64,000 bases of DNA from Diphasiastrum complanatum (GCA_029204225.1 CM055111.1:24551874-24615873), one strand, 5' to 3'; counted from the stretch's first letter, positions 12,490 to 24,321 are shown. The notes: generated by a model not told the origin, from the letters alone. Numbers and translations are program-made.

Positions 12490-12670
12490 TCATGCAGCTG
12501 CGCTAACAAACTGGACGATGACTGCAGCCACCCATGATCTCCTATAGACAGCACATCCACCCTGTACCACCTGTAACATTATGTATATATTGAATACCAT
12601 TTGCATATTCATCAACAGTGAAAAAGTTAGTAAGCGAGAGAGAACGAAGAAAAGAAGCTTATCAAATATA
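12490..12670 (+). mobile_element. LTR fragment related to the LTR at 39230-39777
   Basis: It shares with 39600-39760 the ordered words 'gcagccacccatgatctcc', 'acacatccaccctgtac' and 'ttatgtatatattgaatacc'. Only the 3' half of that LTR is present. Confidence 0.65.
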
Positions 12671-12889
12671 GACAAAAAGTAGATGCTCTGTGCATTGATT
12701 CTTTAATTTGTCAGCAATAAGGTTTCATTCCTTGTTACAGTTTGAATAAGCTTCATAGGGCACATGGTTTTGTCTGCTATTGTCTTGTGCTCTACCACAT
12801 TATTGACAAGTATGTTGGTTTCTATCTTTTGAAAATCTAAAAAGATGAAAAATGTTGAAATTGTCACTTCCAGCTTGTTATATTTGATC
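12671..12889. other. Unassigned AT-rich stretch
   Basis: A 62-codon minus-strand ORF here has no recognisable motif. Nothing else could be identified. Confidence 0.25.
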
Positions 12890-13720
12890 AATCATGACAT
12901 CTATGTTCACGATAGATCTCACACATGTGGAGCCTGTTCCCACATGTGAAAGGATGTACAAAATGTACTTGATAATAGTTAGATTCATTTTGGTTCAATC
13001 TACACAAGTGTGAACTGGATTTGTGGCTAGAATCTAAGAAAAAGTCACTTTGATTTCCATGTAATTAGCTTGCACTTCCATGTGAATGAGTAAATGCTCC
13101 CACATGTCAAGTTGTTGTTCACACGTGTGAATCAGGTTGTAGAGGTAGAGGATAAGATTTAGATATTCCACTAGATCCTAACATTTCTATATTTGTGGAA
13201 GACTAGCTTTTTGTGAGAAATTGATCAATATCGAGTCAAATGCTACATTTGTTTATTTGGAAATTGAGGCCAATCTCATATTAGACTTAGACATTTACTT
13301 TTTATAGTCATATCAGTCGAAATGCATTTGAAATGACTCGTTTTAGAGTTGGAGGAAAAGCTAGAAAGTCGAGTTACTAGTAGATTCAAATTTGAATAAG
13401 GTTCATGGAACCTAGTCACTCTATGTTAGGGTTTTATCGTTTTGGAGGGAAGCCAAACTTTTGAATATTCATGGATCTATTATATATAGTTGTACACACG
13501 TGAGAGAAGGCAGATCTTCTACCTTTCTTACCTCATTCATGCTTATACATGGTTCTCTTGGATTCTACAATTTAATGGTGCACTCTACTTGTGATATCTT
13601 GCAATTTTATATATAGAATGATTTGTTATTGCTATTTTTGGATCCACACATGTGAAATACAGTAGGGTATTGTTGATGTATAGACAATAGCTTCTATTTA
13701 TGTTTTGATTCATGTTTGAT
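12890..13720 (+). mobile_element. LTR fragment of the CACACGTGTG family
   Basis: It aligns in order with the reverse complement of 209-1005, sharing 'gatctcacacatgtgg', 'gcctgttcccacatgtga' and 'gtggaagactagctttttg'. The exact palindrome is at 13120-13129, with near copies around 12921 and 13645. Both borders are approximate. Confidence 0.6.
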
Positions 13721-13869
13721 CAAGTTCTATTAGAGTTAGCATTCTATTTTGTGTGTAGATGCTGATTTTTCTACATTGGCAAGATTGGTGAATTGTTTGT
13801 TTTTGTAACCAAAGATGTTTAGATGATTTGGATGTCGAGTACTTCACTTTCGAAATCAACACTAGAAGG

Positions 13870-14480
13870 TTTAGTCAATACTATAGATGGATCCATTGGT
13901 GCCAGTCAATCAGTTTGCAATCAGACATATGAAACTTTTCTAGAATGTTCTCTAGATAATTCTATTGACTGAGATAAATTTTGTTATGTAATCTATCTCT
14001 AGTGATGTGTATTCCTAATAACGAATGAGCAGTGCCTAGGTCATTCATGTCAAATTCCTTTGACAGATCACTCTTAGTAGCGTGCATCAAGGAAGTGTCG
14101 TCAGACAGAATGAATGCATCGTCTACATAGATATGTGAATTGTGTGACACCTATGTATTTAGAATAAACATTACAATCAGTGAAATTGTTCACAAAACCT
14201 AATTGAATGAGACAGCATTGATCCTTTCGAACCATGCCCTTGCGGCTTGCTTCAAGCTATAGATTGCTTTGTGCAGCTTGCACACTTTGTGGTCTTGGCC
14301 CTTGACTTCATATCCTTCTGTTTGATAGTGATGTATCCATTGAGAAAGGATGTCTTGACATCCATTTGATGCATCTCGAGGTCTTTTCTCACTGCTAATG
14401 CAATGACAATTGAAATGGTTATTGAGAGATGAGTGTATGGTGGCACATATTTGAATGGAATTGATCACACACAAAAAAAT
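13870..14480 (-). pseudogene. Copia reverse transcriptase fragment
   Basis: The minus strand, read across frame changes, gives HQMDVKTSFLNGYI (RT palm), KVCKLHKAIYSLKQAARAWF, then IYVDDAFILSDD (YVDD catalytic box), EFDMNDLGTAHSLLGI and finally FHMSDCK. Shifts occur near 14300 and 14160. No integrase or RNase H is attached, and neither LTR could be paired with it. Confidence 0.85.
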
Positions 14481-15640
14481 GGATTTTGTAATAGCGCAGT
14501 TGGCAACAATGGTGAGTGATAGTTGGCCTCAATGGTGCCGGGGCAAGTGGGGACAGTAATTTCAACAATGTTTTTGGATTTTCTAAACAGAAACCTTCGC
14601 TTGACTGATATATGTTTTATCACAGTGTATTACCACTTTACATAGCTCGGCTAAGGTTCTTTTTGGAGGAGGATGGTTCAACGAAGGTTCTAAAAGCAAT
14701 TTGGGCGTGATTTGGATTGAGAACCTTTGCCAGTATCCTTCTGATGGAGACTAACCTTCGCCGACTTGCAAGGAAGTATAGATTGATGATCAGAGGGCTG
14801 GAGAAGGTTAGGTGAAGATTATCATGACGAGAAATAGTCTGGCGAAGGTTCAGAAGGCAATTTGGCACTTTTGAGTGCTTGGAACGTTCGCCGGACTAGT
14901 TATAGGTAATATTAACTCTAACTGACTTCATAGATACTTCAAAACAATGTTTCATGACTATTCTGAGCTCGGCGAAGATTAATGGTATATTGGCGAAGGT
15001 TTATGAAGGTTGGCAAAGGTTCAAAGGACTTAAATTTTTCTCTGAGTACTGGGAATGTTTGCCTAAGTACTTATTCTCAATACTAACCTTCGCCGACTTC
15101 ATTGAAGCTAGAAAACATGGAGAAGTAGCTATTGGCAAACTGGCGAAGGTTTACAGTAACTACTTTGTAGATATTAAAGTTGGCGAGGGTTCTGATGGCA
15201 AATTCCTATATTTGGTGTCTAAGAACCTTCGCTAGAGACCGTACATTCAGTATTAACCTTCACCAACCTCCAAGATGGCTCTGATGCTAAAACTGAACTA
15301 GACGAAGGTCTTCTAGGGTGCTTTGGGCTACTGTGAGATTTTGGACATTTTTTACAAAGGTTTTTTTATTTTTCTGGCTACTTTTTGGCAATTTTGGCAA
15401 ACTGGCTGGAGAATAACCTTCATCTGACTAACTGTAGGTACTGCTAATGCGATAGAATGTACTGCCATGTGGAAAAATGTTGGTTTGAGTAGATCAGAAA
15501 GTTATGAGGTCTGATAGGTGTTTTTTGGTTCTTTTCTGGACAGTTTGTCAAAACTACATGGTTTTTTCTGATTTTTCTGATTTTTAGGATTTATGGAAGA
15601 GATAGGATGTTGGAATCTGATGTTTCTCACCTCTAAATCT
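14481..15640. repeat. Array of GGCGAAGGTT / AACCTTCGCC words in both orientations
   Basis: From about 14594 to 15420, the word (GG)CGAAGGTT or its complement AACCTTCG(CC) recurs every 30-90 bases: about 17 recognisable copies with small variants (e.g. near 14594, 14682, 14757, 14845, 14988, 15090, 15145, 15225, 15256). Both orientations are mixed, so any transcript could fold on itself at many points. No protein is supported. The array sits on the internal side of the gypsy PBS at 15791-15807, so it may be the leader or a spacer of that element. Confidence 0.7.
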
Positions 15641-15790
15641 CTCTCCACAGATCATACAAGCAACAAATCATGAAAAAACAACAAATCTAATCTCTACTCC
15701 ACACTAAACTAACCCCCACACATCCATTCCACAAGCAAAATCACAAGATGAATGCATGCAAGCTAAAAAGCAAGAAAATGTTAATCTTTT

Positions 15791-15807
15791 CCCCAGCAAC
15801 GGCACCA
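15791..15807 (-). promoter_or_regulatory. Gypsy primer-binding site
   Basis: The minus strand reads TGGTGCCGTTGCTGGGG, two bases from the TGGCGCCGTTGCCGGGG site typical of plant non-chromovirus Ty3/gypsy elements (tRNA-Asp type). It lies seven bases from an LTR end ...CCGCTACA. Confidence 0.7.
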
Positions 15808-16086
15808 AAAAATTGTAGCGGCCTTGGTTCACCTGTCACGCATAGAATTGTTTCCAAGGGAATCGTGTTTCCCTTGCGAAATTAGCTTGCAAATCATACT
15901 CTAATCATACCTAGATTAACCACATCTAACTATCCACCCTACTTTAACCACAAGCATGAGAAGGAAGACTAGATTACAATGGGGGAGGTGCTTACATCCT
16001 ATCCTCTGTGCTCTCTTAGACATCATTAACAACATCATGCAAATAGAACAAAGAAGCAAATAGAAAGCAAATGCAAGACACAAAAC

Positions 16087-16087
<1 letters not shown>

Positions 16088-16142
<55 letters not shown>
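16088..16142. repeat. (GA)n microsatellite
   Basis: An uninterrupted GA dinucleotide run of about 27 units. The Leu-Ser-rich ORF read across it on the minus strand is an artefact of the repeat. Confidence 0.98.
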
Positions 16143-16144
<2 letters not shown>

Positions 16145-16297
16145 CAAGCATGTTAATATCACATTTAAACGTAATCTCCTCCTCCTATTGGACATGAAAA
16201 TATGATACAAATGGTGTCTTTTTATGGATGGGGAAGGCCCTTGCCCCTTTATCCTATTAACACAAAATGAATCTAGTGGTTTTAGAAAGCACAAGGG

Positions 16298-16384
16298 AAC
16301 TCACATGATTCATGTGAGTTCTAATTTGGGCCCTTTTAGCTTTTTATTAACAACTTGACTCATGTGAGTTCTAATTTGGGCCCT
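16298..16384. repeat. Palindrome plus 50-bp-period direct repeat
   Basis: AACTCACATG (16298-16307) and CATGTGAGTT (16311-16320) are perfect inverted arms around ATT. CATGTGAGTTCTAATTTGGG at 16311-16330, followed by CCCT, recurs exactly at 16361-16384. Confidence 0.9.
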
Positions 16385-17244
16385 CTAATGTCATTTTAGA
16401 GTTTTAAGGCCCTAGTCACTTATTTTTAATTCTACAAGTTCTACAAAATCAAATTGCGTGCTCATTGGGTTGGGATTATACACGCAGGAAGCCAGTGCCC
16501 TCACACTTATTACTCTACATGTATAGTGCACTTTGGCGGGGCCCACTTGGTAAGCTTAGCCAGTAGTACTTTAGTGGCAGGACCCACTAAGTCCCCAACA
16601 TACAAGAACTACACCACAAACTTAGCCTATTTAGTTTACCTGAATGTTGATTCCTACATTAATCTACAAGCAAGAAAGGAAATCTAATCCACTCTAGGAA
16701 AGCAAAAAAACTAATATACTCTACTATCCACAACCACACACAAGGGATGGAAGGGCTTGATCATAAGAGAATCACTCAAGAAAACAATCATGATTAAGGA
16801 GCTTAAGGATGCACCAAACTCATGGAAGCTCTTCTCATTTGGACATGGAGTAGATGCATTACACAAAAAGCTCCTCTTCTTAAAGAGAGAGTCTCTTAAA
16901 TAAGCAAGAGAGCTCCTTAGATGGCATCCTAGTGGCAATTACAAGTGGAATAATGCTCTCCACTAGAGGTCACCATCAAAAAGTGGCTCACTCTACTTTC
17001 TTTAAGAGGGATCTACTTGCATTTATTACATTTGCCTAGAAATACTAGTTCCTACATGGTCATTTCATCTTTCGGAATTCACCGTGAGGCTTACACAATT
17101 CTTGCTTGACATTCTTAACTAGTACTTCTCGGCTCTCAGTCTTTGTTTGTCTTGTCCTCTGAGAGACCTCCTCGGTTTACGGTGAGAGGTGCTCTTGGTT
17201 AGCTTTGGTCGAGTATTTTGGGGATTCATCAGAATTAGCCAACA

Positions 17245-18389
17245 TCATCCCACCCCTAATGTGTTGCAGGACCCACTACAACTCATATTGAATGATGTCG
17301 CTCTGCTTTCACATTGGCATCTTCGATTGTCCAAAGTGTAGATCTTTGTTTGTTTGCATAAAACCAAGTGCTTATTGTTGTCGGTCTTTATCAAAAAACT
17401 GCTTTCGCAAATTGCCTCAATTTAACCAAAATGTCCTATTGTTGCAAATAGTTGACATCTTCAAAATTGGAGAGCTCCCATCAGCTTCACAACTCTGCAT
17501 GCTTGAGTGTCTCCCTCGTGTCTCTTTTTCTTCATTTTGTCACTTGTATCCACCATGGACGGCTTCACTTTTGGTTTCTTGGCAGGTACTATTGTTCTGG
17601 GAGGTCATGCTAGATATTCATCAATTGTCTCGGCACTCCTTGTGTCCTCCATTTTGCTTTTGGGCATTTTCGTAGTTCTTCTCTCAGTCGAAGTTTCAGT
17701 CTTGTTGATGCTCTTTTCTTAATGAGAAGAGGAGAATCCTTGAGTGGTAGGCTGTACAAGCCTTGGGTTAGCAGTCTTCAAGGAAATGGACTCATCAGCA
17801 AATGGATGGTAGAAATAGATTTGGATGGATGGTTTGGTGACGATAAGATAACATGATGGAGGCTTGATAGAAGGGTGAAGGAATTGATAGTTCTATAGTT
17901 GCATCCTTGGAACCTTGCAATGTCGAGCTTTGACCATCACTTGCTGGGTGAGGAGTTGACTTATTCTGCAGGTTCACGGTTGTCTTCATGTTTTCTTTTC
18001 TGTAGCTTCTTCCTTTGATCCGTTACTTTGGATCTCTTCGTTCTTAATAAGAGGGAATTCAACTATCATTGGTCCAGAGAGTTTCTTTTGATCAAGATCG
18101 ATCTGACTCAACTGTTTCTTAAGTTCTGTCCTTTCCTCCTTAGCTTCTTTGCTTTATTTTTTTCCGCTGCTTCGCCTACCTCTTAGGTGTTCTTTTCTAG
18201 CTGACCAACCAGTGTAGGTAGTAGTTGGTCTCTACAAAACATTTGTAATGATCTCTTAGTAGCTCCGGTAAGACTATCAAGGTCTAAAAACTGGGGATTT
18301 CTCAGATGAACAGTGGAACGATGGAAAACAGAGATATGGAAGGAAGGGTGGTGGTGGTGGTGACAACGGTAATGGTGTGGGCGAAAGAG
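17245..18389. other. Unassigned decayed region between gypsy LTR and element F
   Basis: Short ORFs exist in several frames (e.g. 17292-17675 plus, 17795-17989 minus) but none shows a family motif. On the minus strand, lysine-rich text with many stops could be a decayed gypsy coding region upstream of the polypurine-like run at 17245-17258. A GGT/GGTGAC-rich patch is at about 18345-18375. No function is assigned. Confidence 0.3.
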
Positions 18390-18562
18390 CGTCCCGCCAA
18401 CAGCAACCTGGATCATGCATGGGTTGCCTGAGTGAACAACTATATGTAGAGTGTAATTTCATTTTGAGAAATACAGTTGCTATGTGAGCTTGCTGTGGAG
18501 AGTGCTTTTTGTCTGTGTTACTATGTAGCATGATCTGTGTTCCTGTGCAAAGCAAATTCTAA
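18390..18562 (+). mobile_element. 5'-truncated LTR of element F
   Basis: It matches 24145-24321 to the final AATTCTAA. The match begins at 'gcgtcccgccaac', and everything upstream is unrelated. Confidence 0.85.
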
Positions 18563-18564
18563 GT

Positions 18565-18577
18565 TGGTATCAGAGCC
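18565..18577 (+). promoter_or_regulatory. Primer-binding site of element F
   Basis: Perfect TGGTATCAGAGCC, two bases after the LTR end AATTCTAA. Confidence 0.9.
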
Positions 18578-19870
18578 GTACAGGGAGTGTACACAATACA
18601 ACATCGCCGTTGAAGAGAGCTTCGAGAGAACTGTCTTCTGAGAGTTTGGGGTTTACGGCGGGTTGAAGACAGAAAGAGAAGCACTAGTGCATGGTTTTGC
18701 TAAGCTCGGCAGAGGGATTATTAGCCTGTGCATAGCATCAGGCAAGGAGAAATTTGGTGAAAAATTGACAATTTTGAAGCCAGCTGAAAATTGAAACCGA
18801 GTTTGGGGTTACGGTTTTTATACATAACTGGTGATTTCTTCGCTGTTTGTGCACCGTTTTGGATGCCGTAAGGACAGGAACGAAGCTAATCACATTGTCA
18901 ACCAGACATGGAGAGATTTTGAGGTTTATGTTAGAGATTTGTCTCCAGACAGTTAACCTAGCAGATTTGCGGTAAAAGGTGAAAAAAGCCACTTTGTCAA
19001 GTTGAGCTAAAATCATCGTTTCTCCATGGAATTTCTTGAGTGAACACTCTACAGACTTGCAATTAGTAGGGCAGCCCTACTCCAGGCCTCAAATTGTGCT
19101 CAAATCGATCCACAGGCGAGTTAGATCAAACAAAAATGAGTGTGGGGAGGCGCGGCCGCAGACAGGGAGGTCGCGGACTGTTCGCGCGTGGAACCAGGGC
19201 GAGAGCATAGCGTTTCAAAGTGGACAGTGTCTACAAGACTCTCCATTGGTGCACAAAAGTGCATATATCTGTTGGATAGAGGAGTTACAAGATCGACGAC
19301 TCAGATTGTGCTATCCAGAAGGGATATCCACAGTTGGATCAGATTCAACCATTGGATGGAGTCTGAAGGGTTGTTGAAGAGGGCCCTAAAGAAGTGAAGT
19401 GCATTTTAGCCTTCAACTTCATTAAAAATTTTCATACTGAAATTGGAGTTGGGTCCCTTCACAAGTGAAGAGTGAAGTTTCTTCAAGATGAAGAAACAGT
19501 TCAAAAACTAGAAAAGTCCCTATTTTTGGTTCCTTTGCCCGTTTTGACCCAAACGAAAGGCTATAACCTCCAAACGAAGGGCACCCGGACTGTACTTGCA
19601 AGTATGGTACAGAAAAATAGAGTGATTGTAGTGAAGAAAGTGTTCAGAGTACGCCAGAAGTGATTTCACCATTCCACTGGGCACGTTGTTGGGAGTTGAC
19701 GACTGCGTGCATTTCAGAAGGCGATGCCAATTTGGCTTTCAAATTGGTGGAAAAGCGACGAGTGGCCTGGTAAGAGAAAAAGTGCAGGTGATTATTTTCA
19801 ACTTCTGACATCACTGTTGGCCTCGACATACTGTTTCTAGCCTACGGCAGAAGTTTCAAGCAGTTTTGCG
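18578..19870 (+). other. Untranslated leader of element F with a conserved stem-loop module
   Basis: About 1.3 kb separates PBS and gag ATG. The module at 19551-19611 (AAACGAAAGG - CTATAACCTCC - AAACGAAGGGCACCC, then a GTAC-based stem-loop) is also found in element G and in both copies of the LTR family at 45942. Short ORFs such as 19036-19377 are not supported as genes. Confidence 0.7.
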
Positions 19871-20895
19871 ATGGCAAACATGGGAGAGTCCATTTTGAGT
19901 GAAAGTAGCAAATTGGACGAGATTTCTAACTATGCAGTGTGGAAATTCAAAATGAAAAACATACTGATGGAGAAAGACGTGTGGGAAGTCATCACAGGTG
20001 ATGAGAGAAGGCCGCCAAATGAAGCAGATATCAAAGTGTTCGACAAAAAGATGAGGAAAGCTTTGACCTTCATTAACTTGTCAGTGAAGGATCACATCAT
20101 TACCCACATTTGTGATGCTGTTACACCCAAAAAAGCATGGGATGTGCTAAAGGAGCAGTTTGAGACGTCAAATCCATCAAGAATCATGTTTCTGAAGTCA
20201 CAGTTGAATAGTGCCTGCATGGAGCAAGGAGAGCACATTCAGACGTACATGACCAAAATCAAAACAATGAGAGATGAACTGCATTCTATTGGTGAGCGCA
20301 TACGTGATGTGCAGCAGTGCACAATGCATTGTGTAGCATTGAAAAATCCTATCAGATGTTTGTGAGCGGAATAGCATCAAGAGAAATATTGCCAACCTTT
20401 GACGAGCTCACAAGAATCTTGATGCAGGAAGAGCAATGGCGAGAAATGGTGAAAGCTAGACATCAAAATACTGACGATCAGGCACTTGCGACATGCCAAA
20501 AACAAGGCCAGGGCAAGGGCAAGATGAAGTCTAAGCAGCAATTTGCCAACTCTCAGGAGGACGAGGGATCTTTTAGTAAAACTAAGAAGAAAGGCAAGTG
20601 CTTCCATTGTGGTAAAAAGGGCCATTGTAAGAGCGAATGTCGCAAATTCTTGGCGGAACAAGGCAAGGGAAAACCAAAACAAGCAGGTAACTTTGTCGAT
20701 GAGGGTGAGATTGAAGACTCTAGCATCTTCATATCTGCATTGTCATCCAATCAAGATGATCAAGCATGGTATATTGACTCGGGAGCCACAACACACATGA
20801 CAGGTAACAAGAATTGGTTCATTAGTTTGAAGGTGTTGGATAATGGAACATTTGTTTCAAAGCAAATGGTGAGGTGTGCAAGATCAAGGGGATAG
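19871..20895 (+). pseudogene. Gag and protease of element F (frameshifted)
   Basis: The ATG at 19871 (MANMGESILSESSKLDEISN) starts a gag N-terminal domain of about 145 residues. A frame change near 20313 scrambles the text (normally ELVHNALC) before the frame resumes with MFVSGIASRE. It continues to the zinc knuckle CFHCGKKGHCKSEC and the intact protease motif WYIDSGATTHMTG. A second frame change at about 20870 ends the ORF. The start is supported by the identical start MANMGESILS in element G. Gag is the RNA-binding capsid protein; protease would cleave the polyprotein. Confidence 0.88.
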
Positions 20896-20939
20896 GCACC
20901 GTTTGAATCCAATTACCTGATGGCAAAAGCAGGATGATC

Positions 20940-23900
20940 AGGGAGGTACTTTATGTACTTTATTTTGAAGAAAAATCTACTTTCTGTTGGAGTCATTACT
21001 GATCAAAAGAAAGTAGAATTCACCCATGATCGTTGCTTTGTGAAGGATGTGAACCAAAAGTTCAAAGTTGTTGCAGATGGAGTAAGAGAGCCCAATACAA
21101 AATTGTATAGGTTGAATGCTACAATTAAGGGAAAACACGGACTTGTATCATCCATTCCATCGCAAATTGAGTGTGGCATAAGAGGCTTGATCACTTGAAC
21201 TTGGGAAGCCTCAGTTTGATGAGAAAATTGGAGATGGTAACATGATTGCCTACCATAGAAGATCACTTGAAATCGATGTGCAAATCCTGTGTATATGGGA
21301 AGCAGCATCGAAAGAAACTCAATAAAGGTGGTGTTGCAAGAGCAAAGAACATCCTAGATTTAATCCACATAGATTTATGCGGGCCTATGAGGACCATGTC
21401 CTTAGGTAAAGCCTTCTATTTCATGACCTTTATTGATGATATGTCCCGTAACACGTGGATCTACTTCTTGAAATCATATGCATTTGATAACTTCAAGAGC
21501 TTCAAAGCATTGGTCGAAAATCAAACATGTAGGAAGATCAAAGTCCTAAGATCAGAAGTGGAGGTGAGTACAAGTCTAATGACTTCAATGATCTTTGTGA
21601 TCAATGTGAGATTAAAAGACAATTTACGCAAGCTCATACTCCTGCTCTCAATGGTGTAGCTGAGCGCAAGAATCGTACGATTGTAAAAAGTGCCAGATCT
21701 ATGCTAGCTAACATGAAACTACCAAAAGATTTTTGGTCAGAAGCATGTAGCACGGCAGTCTATCTTCAAAATAGAAGTCCTACCATTGCCATACCAAAGA
21801 TAACACCTGAGGAAGCATTCACAAAGAAGAAGCCAAAGGTGAACCACTTGCGAATCTTTGGATGTAAGACCTTTGTACACATTCCTAAGGAAGAGAGACG
21901 TAAACTTGATGTAAAAGCTATCAAGTGCATATTCCTAGAATATGATGATCGTGTGAAGGGCTATAGATGTTTTGATCCAATGAAAAACAAAATCCATATA
22001 AGCCGTGATGTTATCTTTGATGAATCCAAGATGTATGAAGACGAGGATGCTGAGAAGATAGAGACATCCATTGGGAAAGATGGTATAGTGAGGATACCAC
22101 CTGATGATAATCCATTCATTGACCTTCCGAGTGATGAACATGAGGATACATCTCAAGATACTACTACTCAACCTCAAGAGACAGGTTGGAGAGGTAGGGA
22201 CAAACCTTTTGGTGCAAAAAGGATTGAAGTTGCAGGTGACAAACACAATGAGAAGGATGTACCATGGGATACATTTTCACCAGGAAGCCGATCACCTGAC
22301 AGAAAGCTCCCTAAGTGGTTTGAGAGATTGTTGGAGAGCCGCAACATAGATGACTTTCCAGGATCATCTAACCAGGGAGAGCTACGAAGATCAACAAGAG
22401 ATAAGACTCAACCTGAAAGGTATGAAACAAATTACGCTCTCTTATCTAGCATTATTCAAAGCAAAGAACCTTTGACTTATGGTGAAGCGAAGGATGATGA
22501 CATTTGGGTCAAGGCCATGGGAGAGGAGATGGAGTCAATTGCTAAGCATAGCACATGGGGCTTAGTAGAACCACCAGTTGGCAAGAAACCCATTGGTTGC
22601 AAATGGGTATACAAGACTAAGTATCATGCAAATGGAAGTATAGCAAAGAACAAGGCAAGATTGGTGATCCAAGGGTACACAAATAAAGGCATCGACTATG
22701 AGGAGACCTTTGCGCCAGTTTGTAAGTGGAATACTCTACGTCTACTTGTTGCTTTAGCTTCACAGTTTGGTTGGCCTTTGCATCAGATAGATGTGAAATC
22801 TGCTTTTCTAAATGGTGAGTTAGAAGAAGAAGTGTTCATGGATCAACCTGAAGGCTTTGTAGCGAAGGGATAGGAAAATAAAGTATGTCGCTTGAAGAAA
22901 GCGATTTATGGTTTTAAACAAGCACCATGTGCATGGTATAGCAGGATTGATGCCTACTTTTGTTCAAAGGGGATGGTGAGAACACATTCTGATCCAAATC
23001 TATATGTCTTATACTTTGATGGTATGGTTGCTTTGATTGCTCGTTATGTTGATGACTTGATTACTACAGGAAATAATCAAGATATGATAGACATGATCAA
23101 GAAAGACCTCATGGAACAATTTGAGATGACAGATCTCAGCCTGATGCATTACTGCCTTGGAGTAGAAGTGTGGCAAAAAAGACATGAAGTGGGTTTAACA
23201 CAAGTGAAGTATGTCAAAGAGGTACTGCACAGGTTTACGTTGCAGGATTGCAAACCAGTAAACACTCCTATTGAACCAGGTAAAAAGCTTTCTAAGCTTG
23301 ATGAGTCACAGTCATTTGATGCTACGTTGTATAGACAGTTAGTAGGAAGCTTGATTTACCTTACCATGACTAGACTAGATATATGCTATGTTGTTGGCAT
23401 TGTAAGTCAGTTTATGGCAGCACCTACGGAAACGCATTGGAAGGAAGCTAAACGCATTTTGCGTTATGTGAAAGGCACTTCAGAGTATGGCTTGATTTAC
23501 AGGAAGCATGATGATTTACCTGAGTTGTGTGGCTATGTGGATGCGGATTGGGGAGGTGACTATGATGATTGTAGATCCACCACAGGGTATGTATTCCAGT
23601 TTTGTGGTAGTTGTTTTTCCTGGTCTAGTAAGAAGCAAAGTACAATTGCTCTTTCCACCACAGAAGCAGAGTATAAGACAATGTGTAGTGCAGCATAGGA
23701 AGCTATATGGTTGAGACAAATCTTGGAAGAAATTGACATGAAGCAAAAAAATCCCACGACTTTACATAGCGACAGTCAGAGTGGCATTTAGCTAGCAAAG
23801 AATCCAGTGTTCCATGCGATGACTAAACACATTGAGATTCAGTATCACGTTATACATGAGAGGCTGCTGAGTCGTGAATTTCATGTTGTTCATTGTAGCA

Positions 23901-23995
23901 CAGAAGAACAACTAGCTGATATTTTCACTAAGCCACTTACTGGAGAAAAGTTTGATAAGTTTAGATCAAAGCTTTCTGTACTTAAAGTTTGTTGA
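20940..23995 (+). pseudogene. Integrase, reverse transcriptase and RNase H of element F
   Basis: Pre-integrase (LLSVGVITDQ, CKSCVYGKQH) leads into integrase (LIHIDLCGP, FMTFIDDMSRNTWIYFL). A frameshift near 21555 damages the second catalytic Asp region. The frame resumes at GVAERKNR and is open from 21701 to 22873: integrase C-terminus (FGCKTFVHIPKEERRK), linker, RT (GCKWVYKTKYHANG, IDYEETFAPV, HQIDVKSAFLNGELEEE). A TAG at 22871 interrupts it. RT then continues with KKAIYGFKQAPCAW and ARYVDDLI (catalytic YVDD). RNase H follows (YVDADWGGD, TTEAEY, TKHIEIQYH), with TAG stops at 23696 and 23789 and a natural end at 23995. All catalytic boxes are still readable, so decay is moderate. Confidence 0.92.
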
Positions 23996-24040
23996 CTTTA
24001 AACCTATGTATATGATTGTATAAAAAGTAGACTCTACTTT

Positions 24041-24051
24041 AAGGGAGAGAG
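24041..24051 (+). promoter_or_regulatory. Polypurine tract of element F
   Basis: AAGGGAGAGAG lies directly against the LTR start TTAGAATTAAAG. A GGGAGAGAG tract in the same position precedes the 3' LTR at 48979. Confidence 0.8.
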
Positions 24052-24321
24052 TTAGAATTAAAGTAGAATCATTGTGTTAATGTACTGTGGGTCCTATCAG
24101 TGGATAAGGATCAGTTGGCCTTGCCACGAGGCAAGTCGACGGGACACGCATCCCGCCAACGACAACCTGGGTCATGCATGGGTTGCCTAAGTGAACAAAT
24201 ATATGTACAGTGTAATTTCATTTTGAGAAATACAGTTGCTATGTAAGCTTGCTGTGGAGAGAGTTTTCTATCTGTGTTACTGTGTAGCATGATCTGTGTT
24301 CCTGTGCAAAGCAAATTCTAA
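24052..24321 (+). mobile_element. 3' LTR of element F (270 bp)
   Basis: TTAGAATT at the start and AATTCTAA at the end are perfect terminal inverted repeats. It aligns along its whole length with the LTR at 27093-27364 with roughly 5% visible differences. At 24322 it meets an inverted RT fragment with no spacer. Confidence 0.92.

Larger units (their letters stand above)
15814..17244 (-). mobile_element. Gypsy LTR, about 1.43 kb
   Basis: On the minus strand it begins TGTTGGCTAATTC at 17244 and ends GGCCGCTACA at 15814, next to a gypsy-type PBS. A purine-rich run (minus: AGGGGTGGGATGA) abuts the start, as a polypurine tract would. Having both a PBS and a possible PPT on one LTR suggests a recombined structure. 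Borders come from TG...CA ends and context only. It contains the (GA)n tract and a palindromic repeat. Confidence 0.5.
18390..24321 (+). mobile_element. Element F: nearly complete copia retrotransposon, inactive
   Basis: The order is 5'-truncated LTR (18390-18562), iMet PBS (18565-18577), ~1.3 kb leader, gag, protease, integrase, RT, RNase H, polypurine tract and 3' LTR (24052-24321). This is the canonical copia order. The 5' LTR lacks its first ~100 bases, replaced by unrelated DNA at 18389. Its sister, element G, has the same LTR and leader at 27093-28677. Frameshifts near 20313, 20890 and 21555 and stops at 22871, 23696 and 23789 prevent function. Confidence 0.92.

Noticed and set aside
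14594-15430. CRISPR-like array
   Set aside because: Words are only 8-10 bases, in mixed orientation, unevenly spaced, in plant DNA with no cas genes.
16016-16294. 92-codon minus-strand ORF rich in Leu-Ser
   Set aside because: Its core is the (GA)n microsatellite.
17292-17675. 127-codon plus-strand ORF, Cys/Phe/Ser-rich
   Set aside because: No recognisable domain, overlapping frames equally open, surrounded by decayed element DNA.
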